Positions 1-6,708 are shown, counted from the stretch's first letter. The stretch is 13,542 nt of DNA from Veillonella parvula (GCA_947096075.1 CAMUQE010000041.1:1-13542); one strand, 5' to 3'. Program-made: numbers and translations. The notes: generated from the letters alone by a model not told the origin.

Positions 1-32
1 GAGTACAACATTAGAATACAAAATTAAAATGC

Positions 33-59
33 AAAGGACCGCTATGGCGGTCCTTTTGT
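33..59 (+). terminator. Rho-independent terminator of an upstream gene
   Basis: A perfect 10-bp inverted repeat (AAAGGACCGC at 33-42, GCGGTCCTTT at 47-56) with a 4-base loop is followed by a short T-rich stretch. It probably ends a gene lying left of the window, and it separates that gene from the operon starting at 218. The stem ends in A and T runs, so it could work in both directions. Confidence 0.8.
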
Positions 60-97
60 CATGTTGCTAACGTATCTATTATGTGAAAAGCGTATCT

Positions 98-148
98 TTG
101 AATACCCAAGAGGGGTATAAAATATGGTACAATTAAAGATAGTATAAT
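98..148 (+). promoter_or_regulatory. Candidate promoter region of the 218-2667 operon
   Basis: This AT-rich stretch contains an extended -10-like element (TGGTACAAT, 125-133) and a perfect TATAAT at 143-148. A TTGAAT at 98-103 could be a -35 element, but its spacing to either -10 box is not ideal, so I cannot name one definite promoter. The region ends about 70 bases before the first start codon, which leaves a moderate 5' leader. It overlaps the inverted repeat at 102-118. Confidence 0.4.
102..118. promoter_or_regulatory. CsoR/CstR-like inverted-repeat operator candidate
   Basis: A perfect 6-bp inverted repeat, ATACCC-AAGAG-GGGTAT, 17 bp in total, lies in the promoter region. Operators of the CsoR/CstR family (copper or persulfide sensors) have this general form, with ATACC/GGTAT arms around a short G/C-tract centre. 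The resemblance is by eye and from recall of the family. No CsoR-type regulator gene is in the window. The site lies just upstream of the extended -10 element, where a repressor would block transcription. Confidence 0.35.
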
Positions 149-217
149 TAAGATTAATATAATATCTGTTGGGGATATTCCTTAGCAGTGTGATATATGG
201 AAAACTAGGAGGCCCTA

Positions 218-820
218 ATGGCAGAGGAAATCAAAGTACAAGAGACAATACAATCTGATTTTAGTGTTGTGGTTAACGACATTGCTGAAGAGTTATTGAC
301 GCGCCTCAATATGGATGATGATGGTTCTGTTATCGATATGTTCCAAACAGGCTCTTTTGATCCTTGGCAGTTATTCGTATTTTTTGGCGCTTTAGAAAAA
401 GCTCTTATTGAGTTCAGAACGGATAAACGCAAGAAAACGGTTATCGTTCATGCACAACCTGAGGCTCTTATCGGCATAGGCCGCGTAGTGACACCTGTAT
501 CTACTATGCTTGAGCATGTATTGATGTCTCGTTTGAACGACATGAGCGAAGGCCGCTTGGAAACAGGCATGCTTACAGTATCTGCTGAAAGTATCGATTA
601 TGAAGGTGTAAACCTTAAAGGGCGTCACGTGGTTATCGTATGCGACCTTGTAGATGAAGATTCTAATTATCTCAAAGAATGCATTAAATTATGTAAAGAA
701 TTGAAAGCAAGCCACGTAGTGGCGGTGCCTCTCATGTTGTGGAACCCAGAATTGATCGATAATTTGACAGAGGAATCTATTAAGGCGGAATTATCTCATG
801 AAAATCGTCCTCTCTCCTAG
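218..820 (+). CDS. Unrecognised 200-residue protein, first gene of yaaA-hydE operon
   Basis: I do not recognise this protein. It is soluble in appearance, acidic, with no signal peptide or membrane segment. The N-terminal third (residues about 1-70) looks helical. The C-terminal part alternates hydrophobic strands and helices; GRHVVIVCDLVDED near residues 135-148 loosely resembles the strand-loop of phosphoribosyltransferase folds (VVIVDDLVDTG type), but it lacks the usual second acid and glycine/threonine pattern, so no enzyme activity is claimed. The ATG at 218 is fixed by an AGGAGG at 207-212, five bases upstream. The gene overlaps yaaA by 23 bases, so the two are almost certainly co-transcribed and probably translationally coupled. 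Confidence 0.85.
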   Translation: MAEEIKVQETIQSDFSVVVNDIAEELLTRLNMDDDGSVIDMFQTGSFDPWQLFVFFGALEKALIEFRTDKRKKTVIVHAQPEALIGIGRVVTPVSTMLEHVLMSRLNDMSEGRLETGMLTVSAESIDYEGVNLKGRHVVIVCDLVDEDSNYLKECIKLCKELKASHVVAVPLMLWNPELIDNLTEESIKAELSHENRPLS

Positions 821-1544
821 TAAGACAAAAACGATTGCCGATGTTGCTAGAAATGATGAGGCAGTACATCATGCAGTCCGAGACAGCCAATTTCAGCCGA
901 ACATCACGAAAAAGATTATAACTCATGTACAATCTCTTGATGTAGCAGCTCTTGGAAAGGCGCTAAAGCTAAAGGCTGATAAGGCACAGGCTGTCTTTGA
1001 TTTTTACCAGGACTTTGAGGCTCATCCCGTAGGTCGCGCCTGTGAAAGTTACGATGGCATTGCTTTCAAATATTTGGACTGGTCGAACTTATCTGATGAA
1101 GCCAAGACCTTTGGTGAAAGCCATCTTGTTGTGATGTCCGCGTTGTACGGTGTCGTTGAACCTAATATGGGTGTGCGCGACTATCGACTCGATATGGTTG
1201 ATAAGGTAGGCGTTAATTTATACGATACATGGCGTGAAGCAGTGGATGCATACTTTCACAAGGAAGATTGGATCCTAAACCTAGCATCTAAAGAATATGC
1301 AAAAATGGTGAACCATCCAAAGGTGGTAACCATTGAATTTTGGGAATTACGGGGCGACACGTTTAAGCAGATGAGTACGTCCTCCAAAATGAGTCGAGGT
1401 GTGATGGCTCACGAATGTTTAACACGACAAGTGAAACATGTGCGGGACTTGCCGCGCGAAATCAATGGATTTACCTGTGTCACTGACATTGAATCCATTA
1501 CCATACCAAGCGAATCGATGACGATTCGTTATGAAAGGAAGTGA
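798..1544 (+). CDS. yaaA: Peroxide stress protein YaaA (DUF328/UPF0246)
   Basis: YaaA-family proteins limit free intracellular iron and oxidative damage during hydrogen peroxide stress in E. coli; their biochemical activity is DNA-binding related but not fully settled. The 248 residues match the usual family length of about 250. Family hallmarks seen are the N-terminal MKIVLSPSKTK, SYDGIAFKYLDW near 84-95, the central MSALYGVVEP...DYRLDM block at about 113-133, NLASKEYAK at 161-169, and a C-terminal SRGVMAHECLTR segment. The ATG overlaps the end of the preceding gene by 23 bases and has AAGGCGG about nine bases upstream. HydE starts four bases after its stop codon. The pairing with an oxygen-sensitive iron-sulfur maturase fits an iron/oxidative-stress theme, but that link is an inference. 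Confidence 0.92.
   Translation: MKIVLSPSKTKTIADVARNDEAVHHAVRDSQFQPNITKKIITHVQSLDVAALGKALKLKADKAQAVFDFYQDFEAHPVGRACESYDGIAFKYLDWSNLSDEAKTFGESHLVVMSALYGVVEPNMGVRDYRLDMVDKVGVNLYDTWREAVDAYFHKEDWILNLASKEYAKMVNHPKVVTIEFWELRGDTFKQMSTSSKMSRGVMAHECLTRQVKHVRDLPREINGFTCVTDIESITIPSESMTIRYERK
1534..1541 (+). promoter_or_regulatory. Ribosome binding site deciding the hydE start
   Basis: AAAGGAAG lies seven bases before a TTG codon at 1549 and inside the overlapping end of yaaA. The in-frame ATG at 1531 has no purine-rich sequence upstream, so the Shine-Dalgarno sequence favours the TTG. Confidence 0.6.
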
Positions 1545-1548
1545 TTGT

Positions 1549-2667
1549 TTGCAAGTGCAAGACATTCTTGCAAAAGACCTTGTCGGCGATGAATGGCTGA
1601 CCGAGGCGGAACTAAGATTTCTCATGTCTGTAACTGATGAAGAACAGTTGCAGTTAATATATAAAAAGGCCTACGAAGTAAAGGCAAAATACGTAAAGCC
1701 TGTAGCGTATTATCGTGGCCTCATCGAGTTCTCGAACCGATGCATTAAGAATTGTAATTACTGCGGTATCCGCCGAGAAAACGATAAGGCGGAACGCTTT
1801 GATATGAATCGCGAAGACATCATCAAGATGGCGCAGTGGGCATATGACCATGAATATGGTTCCATTACACTCCAATCTGGTGAACGCTGTGATGATGCCT
1901 TTGTAGATTATGTTGTGGATTTAATTCGCGACATTAAAGCCATTGGTGATGGTTCTCTTGGCATAACGATGTGTGTAGGAGAACAAAGCGAAGAGGCGTA
2001 CCGCCGCATGCGTGAAGCCGGTGCGAGTCGTTATTTATTACGCATTGAAACAACTAATACAGATTTATACCATAAAATTCATCCTCGTGATGAATTGCAC
2101 TCCTTTGAGACGCGCGTAGAATGTTTACGTCGTTTGCGCCGCGTAGGCTTTCAAGTTGGCACAGGCGTTATGATTGGCCTACCTGGTCAAACTGAGGAAG
2201 ATCTTGTGAACGATATCTTGTTCTATCGCGACATGGATATCGACATGATCGGCATGGGGCCTTATGTGGTGCATCACGATACGCCTCTAGGTCAAGAAGC
2301 ATTGGCGATGGGTATCGATGACGAAGCAGGTAAATTGCGTCGTGTTCAACTGGGGCTCAAGATGATTGCGTTGACTCGTTTATTCTTGAAAGACGTAAAT
2401 ATCGCAGCTACTACTGCATTACAAGCGCTCGATAAGCTAGGCCGTGAAAAAGGTTTAGCCGCAGGGGCGAATATCCTTATGCCTATCATCACCATTCCTG
2501 AACACCGTGCAAAATATTTGCTATATGATAACAAGCCATGCGTAGACGACAATGCAGAACAATGTAAAGACTGCTTGACGCGACGCGTAATGTCCATCGG
2601 TGATACCGTGGGTTGGAAACAAAATGGGGACTCTAAACACTACGGCAAACGGACGGGAGAATTTTAG
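1549..2667 (+). CDS. hydE: [FeFe] hydrogenase H-cluster radical SAM maturase HydE
   Basis: HydE is one of three maturases (HydE, HydF, HydG) that build the 2Fe subcluster of [FeFe] hydrogenase; it acts in the cytoplasm as a radical S-adenosylmethionine enzyme. The SAM-cluster motif C-x3-C-x2-C is present (CIKNCNYC, encoded near 1741-1764). A second cysteine set, C-x7-C-x2-C (PCVDDNAEQCKDC, near 2536-2574), has the spacing of the accessory cluster described for Thermotoga HydE. The family segments GLIEFSNRC, LQSGE and GLPGQTEEDL are also visible. The start was placed at TTG 1549 by its Shine-Dalgarno sequence (372 residues); ATG at 1531 gives 378. It is third in the operon with yaaA, and no hydF, hydG or hydrogenase gene is in the window. 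BioB and PylB are less likely because of the second cysteine set. Confidence 0.93.
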   Translation: MQVQDILAKDLVGDEWLTEAELRFLMSVTDEEQLQLIYKKAYEVKAKYVKPVAYYRGLIEFSNRCIKNCNYCGIRRENDKAERFDMNREDIIKMAQWAYDHEYGSITLQSGERCDDAFVDYVVDLIRDIKAIGDGSLGITMCVGEQSEEAYRRMREAGASRYLLRIETTNTDLYHKIHPRDELHSFETRVECLRRLRRVGFQVGTGVMIGLPGQTEEDLVNDILFYRDMDIDMIGMGPYVVHHDTPLGQEALAMGIDDEAGKLRRVQLGLKMIALTRLFLKDVNIAATTALQALDKLGREKGLAAGANILMPIITIPEHRAKYLLYDNKPCVDDNAEQCKDCLTRRVMSIGDTVGWKQNGDSKHYGKRTGEF

Positions 2668-2678
2668 TATTATTATAT

Positions 2679-2723
2679 AATCCTCTTTTTGGAGAAATTT
2701 TTCTCAGAAAAAGAGGATTTTTC
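2679..2723 (+). terminator. Rho-independent terminator after hydE
   Basis: A 12-bp inverted repeat (AATCCTCTTTTT at 2679-2690 pairing with AAAAAGAGGATT at 2708-2719) encloses a further inner pairing of GAGAA with TTCTC, and a run of T follows. It closes the three-gene operon 11 bases after the hydE stop. The A/T-symmetric flanks mean it could also stop transcription from the other side. Confidence 0.88.
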
Positions 2724-2783
2724 TATTGTAGTGTCGAAGTGTATTAGCAAAAGCCGTAATTTGCCAGTAAGGAGGCGATTCCA

Positions 2784-4850
2784 ATGAAAGAGTACAGTAG
2801 TGATAAAATTAGAAACGTTGCTGTTGTTTCCCACGATGGTGCGGGTAAAACAGCTCTTGTTGAATCCTTGTTGTTAACTTCTGGTGCGGTTGATTTCGTA
2901 GGTAAAGGTCAAGATAATAAACATATTATGGACTTTGAACCGGAAGAAATTAAACGTAATGTGACTATTCAATTGGGCATGGCGCCATGTGAGTGGCATG
3001 ACCATAAGGTTAACTTCATAGACACTCCAGGCTATAATGAATTCCATGGCGAAGTTCGTGCCGCTTTGCGTGCCTGTGATGGCATGTTGATGGTGCTATC
3101 CTCCACATCTGGTGTAGAAACTGACACAGTTCGCGCATGGGATTATGCAGTTGAATTACAAATGCCTCGCATGGCATTTATCAATAAAATGGATGTCGAT
3201 GGTGCTGATTTCTTCGGTACTATTGAAAGAATGCGGGAATTATTTGGCAAAGGTATCATGCCGTTGCAAATTCCTATCGGTGAAGGCGCCGATTTTGAAG
3301 GCGTTGTAGACGTAGCAAAAATGACTGCGTTTACTTATAAGGACGGCCAACCAACAGAGGTCGCTGTACCAGCTCACCTTATCGAAAAGGCTCAAGAAAT
3401 TCGGGAAATGACCGTAGAAGCCGCGGCTGAAGGTAGCGATGAGTTGTTGGAAAAATATTTAGGAGGCGAAGAATTATCCTTAGAGGAAATTCGCCAAGGC
3501 TTGCGTGAAGGGATGATTAGTGGCCGTGTGTGCCCAATCATGTGTGGCAGTGCCACATCTCGTATTGGCTTAGATCAAGTATTGGATCGTATGATCCGTT
3601 ACATGCCGGATGCAACTAAAAAAGTGATGACCGCAACTGATGCGGAAACCGGCGAACAATGTGTTGTACATGTAGATAAACCATTAACTGCATTCGTATT
3701 TAAAACATTGTTAGACCCATTCGCAGGCAAACAAAGCTTTGTACGTATCTTCTCTGGTGAACTGAAAGAAGGGGATCGTCTCTTTGATGTGAACCAAGGT
3801 GTAGAAGAAAAATGGGGCAAGATGGTTACCCTTATTGGGAAGCAACAAATCCCTGTATCCGCTGCTAAAGCTGGCGATATCGTAGTGATACCGAAATTGG
3901 CCAATGCTAAGACCGGCGATACATTAACGGCTCCTGACTTTAAAGTGACATACGATGCTATTCGTTTCCCTCAACCTTTATATACAGTGGCTATGGAGCC
4001 AGTAAAAAAAGGTGAGGAGGAAAAATTAGCGAGTGCTGTTCTTAAAGTGGCGGAAGAAGATCCTACTTGCGTAGTAGTGAAAAATGCTGAAGCTCGCCAA
4101 TTACAAATTGATTGTATGGGCGAGGTACATCTTGAGCATATCCTCAACAAAATGGACCGTAAATACGGCGTACAAGCTAAACTTGTGACTCCATATATTC
4201 CGTACCGCGAAACTATCAAAGGCTCTGCTGAAACCGAGTCTAAATATAAGAAACAAAGTGGCGGTCATGGTCAATATGGTCACGTTAAGATTCAAGTGGA
4301 TCCATTATATGATGGTAGCGAATTTGCATTCGTAGACAAAATTTTTGGTGGTGCTGTACCTAAACAATACATACCAGCAGTGGAAAAGGGTGCCAAAGAA
4401 ACCCTAGATAAAGGCCTAATTGCAGGATATCCTATGATTGGCGTGCAAGTGACACTCTTGGATGGATCTTACCACAGCGTAGACTCCTCAGAGTTAGCAT
4501 TTAAAGTAGCTACGTCACAGGCTATCAAGGATGTGATCCCTAAGGCGAAACCAGTCCTATTAGAACCAATCTATGAAGTTAACGTGTTTGCACCAGATGC
4601 TTTCATGGGCGATATCATGGGTGATTTGAATAGTCGTCGAGGTCGTGTATTGGGCATGGAACAAAGTGAAAGAACAGGTATTTCTGTTGTTAAAGCACAA
4701 GTACCATTGGCTGAAATAGCCGATTATGTGACTGCATTGCGCTCTATCACACAAGGACAAGGTGTATTTAACCGTCAGTTCTATACATATGAAGAGGTTC
4801 CACATAAGCAAGCGGAAGAAATTATCGCTGCTCATAAAACTCAAGAATAA
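2784..4850 (+). CDS. EF-G-like translational GTPase (EF-G-2 type paralogue)
   Basis: This 688-residue protein has the full five-domain layout of elongation factor G. GTPase motifs seen are G1 SHDGAGKT (16-23), G2 RNVTI (58-62), G3 DTPGY (80-84), G4 NKMD (134-137) and G5 CGSA (about 254-257). Domain II follows from about residue 295, and domain IV shows SGGHGQYGHV near residue 492. The G3 motif has Tyr where ribosomal EF-G and EF-Tu have the catalytic His (DTPGH), and G1 differs from the AHIDAGKT form. Both features are typical of the EF-G-2 clade rather than the main fusA product, so a canonical EF-G gene is expected elsewhere, in the str operon. The ATG has AAGGAGG at 2769-2775. The gene stands alone between two terminators. 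Its cellular role is unsettled; ribosome-associated GTPase is the safe statement. Confidence 0.9.
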   Translation: MKEYSSDKIRNVAVVSHDGAGKTALVESLLLTSGAVDFVGKGQDNKHIMDFEPEEIKRNVTIQLGMAPCEWHDHKVNFIDTPGYNEFHGEVRAALRACDGMLMVLSSTSGVETDTVRAWDYAVELQMPRMAFINKMDVDGADFFGTIERMRELFGKGIMPLQIPIGEGADFEGVVDVAKMTAFTYKDGQPTEVAVPAHLIEKAQEIREMTVEAAAEGSDELLEKYLGGEELSLEEIRQGLREGMISGRVCPIMCGSATSRIGLDQVLDRMIRYMPDATKKVMTATDAETGEQCVVHVDKPLTAFVFKTLLDPFAGKQSFVRIFSGELKEGDRLFDVNQGVEEKWGKMVTLIGKQQIPVSAAKAGDIVVIPKLANAKTGDTLTAPDFKVTYDAIRFPQPLYTVAMEPVKKGEEEKLASAVLKVAEEDPTCVVVKNAEARQLQIDCMGEVHLEHILNKMDRKYGVQAKLVTPYIPYRETIKGSAETESKYKKQSGGHGQYGHVKIQVDPLYDGSEFAFVDKIFGGAVPKQYIPAVEKGAKETLDKGLIAGYPMIGVQVTLLDGSYHSVDSSELAFKVATSQAIKDVIPKAKPVLLEPIYEVNVFAPDAFMGDIMGDLNSRRGRVLGMEQSERTGISVVKAQVPLAEIADYVTALRSITQGQGVFNRQFYTYEEVPHKQAEEIIAAHKTQE

Positions 4851-4865
4851 AGTAATGGCCACATG

Positions 4866-4880
4866 CTGTATTTAATACAG
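4866..4880. repeat. Short palindrome downstream of the EF-G-like gene
   Basis: CTGTATTTAATACAG is a 7-bp perfect inverted repeat around a single T, 16 bases after the stop codon. It is too short and lacks a T tract, so it is not the terminator. It may be a protein-binding site or chance in AT-rich DNA. Confidence 0.35.
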
Positions 4881-4921
4881 TTTGAATCTTTACAACTGAA
4901 TAGACAATTGCATACTGTAAC

Positions 4922-4957
4922 AATTTCATAGTGTAATAATTTCATAGTGTAATAATT
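4922..4957. repeat. Tandem duplication of a 16-bp unit
   Basis: The 16-base unit AATTTCATAGTGTAAT occurs twice without mismatch (4922-4937 and 4938-4953), followed by the first four bases of a third copy. It lies in the 295-base spacer between the EF-G-like gene and the DUF386 gene, before the terminator at 4992. It looks like a recent slippage duplication in untranslated sequence. Confidence 0.85.
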
Positions 4958-4991
4958 GACGAAAGTCATAAATTTGAATAGTATTTTACTG

Positions 4992-5026
4992 AAGCCCTCC
5001 ATATATGTAGCGTATGGAGGGCTTTT
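4992..5026 (+). terminator. Rho-independent terminator of the EF-G-like gene
   Basis: A perfect 12-bp stem (AAGCCCTCCATA at 4992-5003, TATGGAGGGCTT at 5013-5024) with a 9-base loop ends in TTTT. It lies 142 bases after the stop codon, so the EF-G-like transcript has an unusually long 3' untranslated region containing the 16-bp tandem repeat. Confidence 0.88.
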
Positions 5027-5070
5027 ACATAAGAGAATAGCTAGTTCTTTATGTATATATGTGCTAACAT

Positions 5071-5097
5071 AAAAGGTAATATAAAAGGTAATATAAT
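5071..5097 (+). promoter_or_regulatory. 12-bp tandem duplication ending in a TATAAT -10 box
   Basis: AAAAGGTAATAT is repeated perfectly (5071-5082 and 5083-5094), and the second copy runs into a consensus TATAAT at 5092-5097. The first copy runs into TATAAA at the equivalent place, so the duplication has effectively doubled a -10-like element. No convincing -35 box is visible at the right spacing. It lies about 50 bases before the DUF386 start and after the preceding terminator, where a promoter is needed. Confidence 0.5.
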
Positions 5098-5145
5098 AGT
5101 TTCCATGTGGTGACCATATCCATAGATATTGTGAAAGGATTGCAT

Positions 5146-5622
5146 ATGTTTTTCTCAAGCATTACCGCAGATTATACAAAAATGGGTTATCCTAAAGCCA
5201 TTGTGCGCGCTTTAGATTTCTTGAAACATACAGATTTGAAAGCTTTGCCTGGAGGGCGTCATGCCATTGAGGGCGACATGATGTACGCTAACGTAGACGA
5301 TGTAGAAACAAAACCATTTGAAGCTACAAAACCGGAATCGCATCGTAATTATGTAGATATTCAATTTATGGTGAGCGGCGAGGAAAATATGGGCTTTTTC
5401 GTAGATAAAGGTTTCATTAAACCTGTGGAGTCCTATCCGGATCGAGATTGCTATTTCTATCCTAATGAAGCTGTTGATGAAGGGCAAATCCATTGTCCAG
5501 AAGGGTACTACACTGTATTCTTCCCGTCTGATGTTCATCGGCCCTTGCTTGCTGTAAACGATAAACCTATCAAAATCCGTAAAGTGGTTGTGAAAGTACA
5601 CGTGTCCTTGCTCGGTGAGTAG
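5146..5622 (+). CDS. YhcH/YjgK/YiaL family (DUF386) protein
   Basis: Members of this cupin-like family are found in sugar, notably sialic acid, catabolic operons; E. coli YhcH has been assigned as a sialic acid anomerase. From ATG 5146 the protein has 158 residues, close to the family norm of about 150. Motifs seen are GRHAIEGDMMY (38-47), SHRNYVDIQFMVSGEE (65-80), CYFYPNE (102-108) and FFPSDVHRP (125-133), with the conserved histidines and acids that bind metal in this fold. ATG 5146 has AAAGGA six bases upstream; a longer reading from GTG 5107 adds 13 residues but has no ribosome binding site. The stop lies one base before the start of the EamA transporter gene, so the two form an operon. 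No other sialic acid genes are present, so its substrate here is unknown. Confidence 0.9.
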   Translation: MFFSSITADYTKMGYPKAIVRALDFLKHTDLKALPGGRHAIEGDMMYANVDDVETKPFEATKPESHRNYVDIQFMVSGEENMGFFVDKGFIKPVESYPDRDCYFYPNEAVDEGQIHCPEGYYTVFFPSDVHRPLLAVNDKPIKIRKVVVKVHVSLLGE

Positions 5623-5623
5623 T

Positions 5624-6568
5624 ATGAAACAATATGAAGTTATTGGTGTTATTATAACCCTATTGGGGGCTGTTTTATGGGGTGTATCAGGTGCATCCGT
5701 ACAGTTCTTAAGCAATTTCAGAAATATGAATTTGGAATGGCTAGTAACTATGCGATTGATTACAGCAGGTTTACTAACTGTTATTTATGCATGGTTTAGA
5801 TTTGGAAATTCTATCTTTAATGTATTTCATAGTGTAAAGGATACGCTAGGACTCATTGTTTTTGGCATATTTGGCATGGCCTTATGTCAATATACATACT
5901 TCAGATCCATTGCTTTAGCGGGAGCTGGCATTGCAACGGTATTACAATATCTGGCGCCATCTATGATTATTATTTATCTGCTGGTTCGCTATGGTAAACG
6001 ACCATCCAAGGGCGAGATGGTTTCTGTTATACTTGCTTTAGTGGGGACCATTTGTTTGATGGGCAATGATGATGGCCTTTCTATTGAAAGCTTCCCTCTA
6101 ATGGTTCTCGTATGGGGCCTTTTATCTGCTGTCGGTGTAGCCATATATAGCATTTCTCCTGTTGATTTACTCTATAAATATGGTACATTACCTATTGTAG
6201 GCTTCGGGATGCTCATTAGCGGTATTGTAGCCACTATATTATTTCATCAACCGAACTCATATGCAGTGTGGGACGTATGGACTGTTATTGGTTGTTTCAA
6301 TGTCATATTTCTCGGGACGATAGTATCTTTCAATGCCTATTTAGAAGGGGTTAAACGAATTGGGGCCGTACCAGGATCTATTTTGTCATCTATTGAACCT
6401 ATTTCGGCGGCTTTCTTTGGGTGGGCTTTTTTAGGAAATGAATTTAGTCTATTAGGACTAATTGGTATGGCTATGATTATTGCTACCGTTGTTATCATCG
6501 CTTGGGATAGACAACGAACTATTAAACGAGAAGTACTGGCAAAACTGAATAAAACAATATTAGAATAA
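5624..6568 (+). CDS. EamA-family (DMT superfamily) transporter
   Basis: This is an integral inner-membrane protein of 314 residues with about ten hydrophobic helices arranged as two EamA repeats. The first repeat starts at ITLLGAVLWGVSGASVQ near residues 10-26, and the second at LMVLVWGLLSAVGVAIYS in the middle. The family exports or imports small metabolites and amino acids; the typical ending motif of the second repeat, SIEPISAAFFGWAFLGNE, is present. The substrate cannot be read from the sequence. ATG 5624 is preferred, with the weak GGTGAG at 5614-5619; GTG 5615 would add three residues and overlap the upstream gene. Co-transcription with the DUF386 protein suggests a sugar-derivative substrate, which is only an inference. 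Confidence 0.9.
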   Translation: MKQYEVIGVIITLLGAVLWGVSGASVQFLSNFRNMNLEWLVTMRLITAGLLTVIYAWFRFGNSIFNVFHSVKDTLGLIVFGIFGMALCQYTYFRSIALAGAGIATVLQYLAPSMIIIYLLVRYGKRPSKGEMVSVILALVGTICLMGNDDGLSIESFPLMVLVWGLLSAVGVAIYSISPVDLLYKYGTLPIVGFGMLISGIVATILFHQPNSYAVWDVWTVIGCFNVIFLGTIVSFNAYLEGVKRIGAVPGSILSSIEPISAAFFGWAFLGNEFSLLGLIGMAMIIATVVIIAWDRQRTIKREVLAKLNKTILE

Positions 6569-6577
6569 ATCGATAAG

Positions 6578-6621
6578 AACACATATATCACAGAAATCAT
6601 TTCGTGGTATATGTGTTTTTT
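6578..6621 (+). terminator. Rho-independent terminator after the EamA gene
   Basis: A long stem starts with AACACATATA (6578-6587) pairing with TATATGTGTT (6608-6617), continues inward through TCAC/GTGG with one wobble, and is followed by a run of six T (6616-6621). It begins ten bases after the stop codon. Confidence 0.87.
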
Positions 6622-6650
6622 GTTATAACATAAAGTATATTTTAGATACT

Positions 6651-6656
6651 GTATAC
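6651..6656. promoter_or_regulatory. Upstream copy of a GTATAC palindromic site
   Basis: The context TGTATACATG (6650-6659) is nearly repeated as TGTATACGTG at 6702-6711. The two copies lie 52 bp apart, close to five helical turns, on either side of the promoter. TGTATACA-like palindromes are used by several GntR-family regulators. No regulator gene is present in the window to test the idea. Confidence 0.3.
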
Positions 6657-6669
6657 ATGCGCTATTTAG

Positions 6670-6698
6670 TTGACTATTTACATATTAATTCATATAGT
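6670..6698 (+). promoter_or_regulatory. Sigma-70-type promoter of the amidohydrolase operon
   Basis: TTGACT at 6670-6675 and TATAGT at 6693-6698 are separated by exactly 17 bases and each differs from the consensus at one position. The predicted transcription start is near 6705, giving a leader of about 33 bases before the ATG at 6738. This is the best-formed promoter in the window. Confidence 0.75.
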
Positions 6699-6702
6699 AA
6701 AT

Positions 6703-6708
6703 GTATAC
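6703..6708. promoter_or_regulatory. Downstream copy of the GTATAC site, at the transcription start
   Basis: GTATAC lies directly over the predicted transcription start of the 6670-6698 promoter. A repressor bound here and at 6651-6656 would flank the polymerase binding site. The six-base core is short enough to arise by chance in AT-rich DNA, but the extended ten-base match with a single difference is less expected. Confidence 0.3.

Noticed and set aside
1549..2667. Assignment of the radical SAM protein as BioB or PylB
   Set aside because: The C-x7-C-x2-C set near the C-terminus and the overall motif order fit HydE, and no biotin or pyrrolysine genes are near.
4922..5094. Repeats that might be a CRISPR array
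   Set aside because: The copies are contiguous without spacers, only 12-16 bases long, and two in number; no cas gene is present.
4841..5158. A 105-residue minus-strand open frame across the spacer before the DUF386 gene
   Set aside because: It runs through the terminator at 4992 and both tandem repeats, and its translation shows no family resemblance; such frames arise readily in sparse-stop AT-rich sequence.
5212..5715. A 167-residue open frame on the minus strand
   Set aside because: It is antisense to the well-supported DUF386 gene, has no ribosome binding site or recognisable motif, and its composition looks like a shadow of the sense gene.
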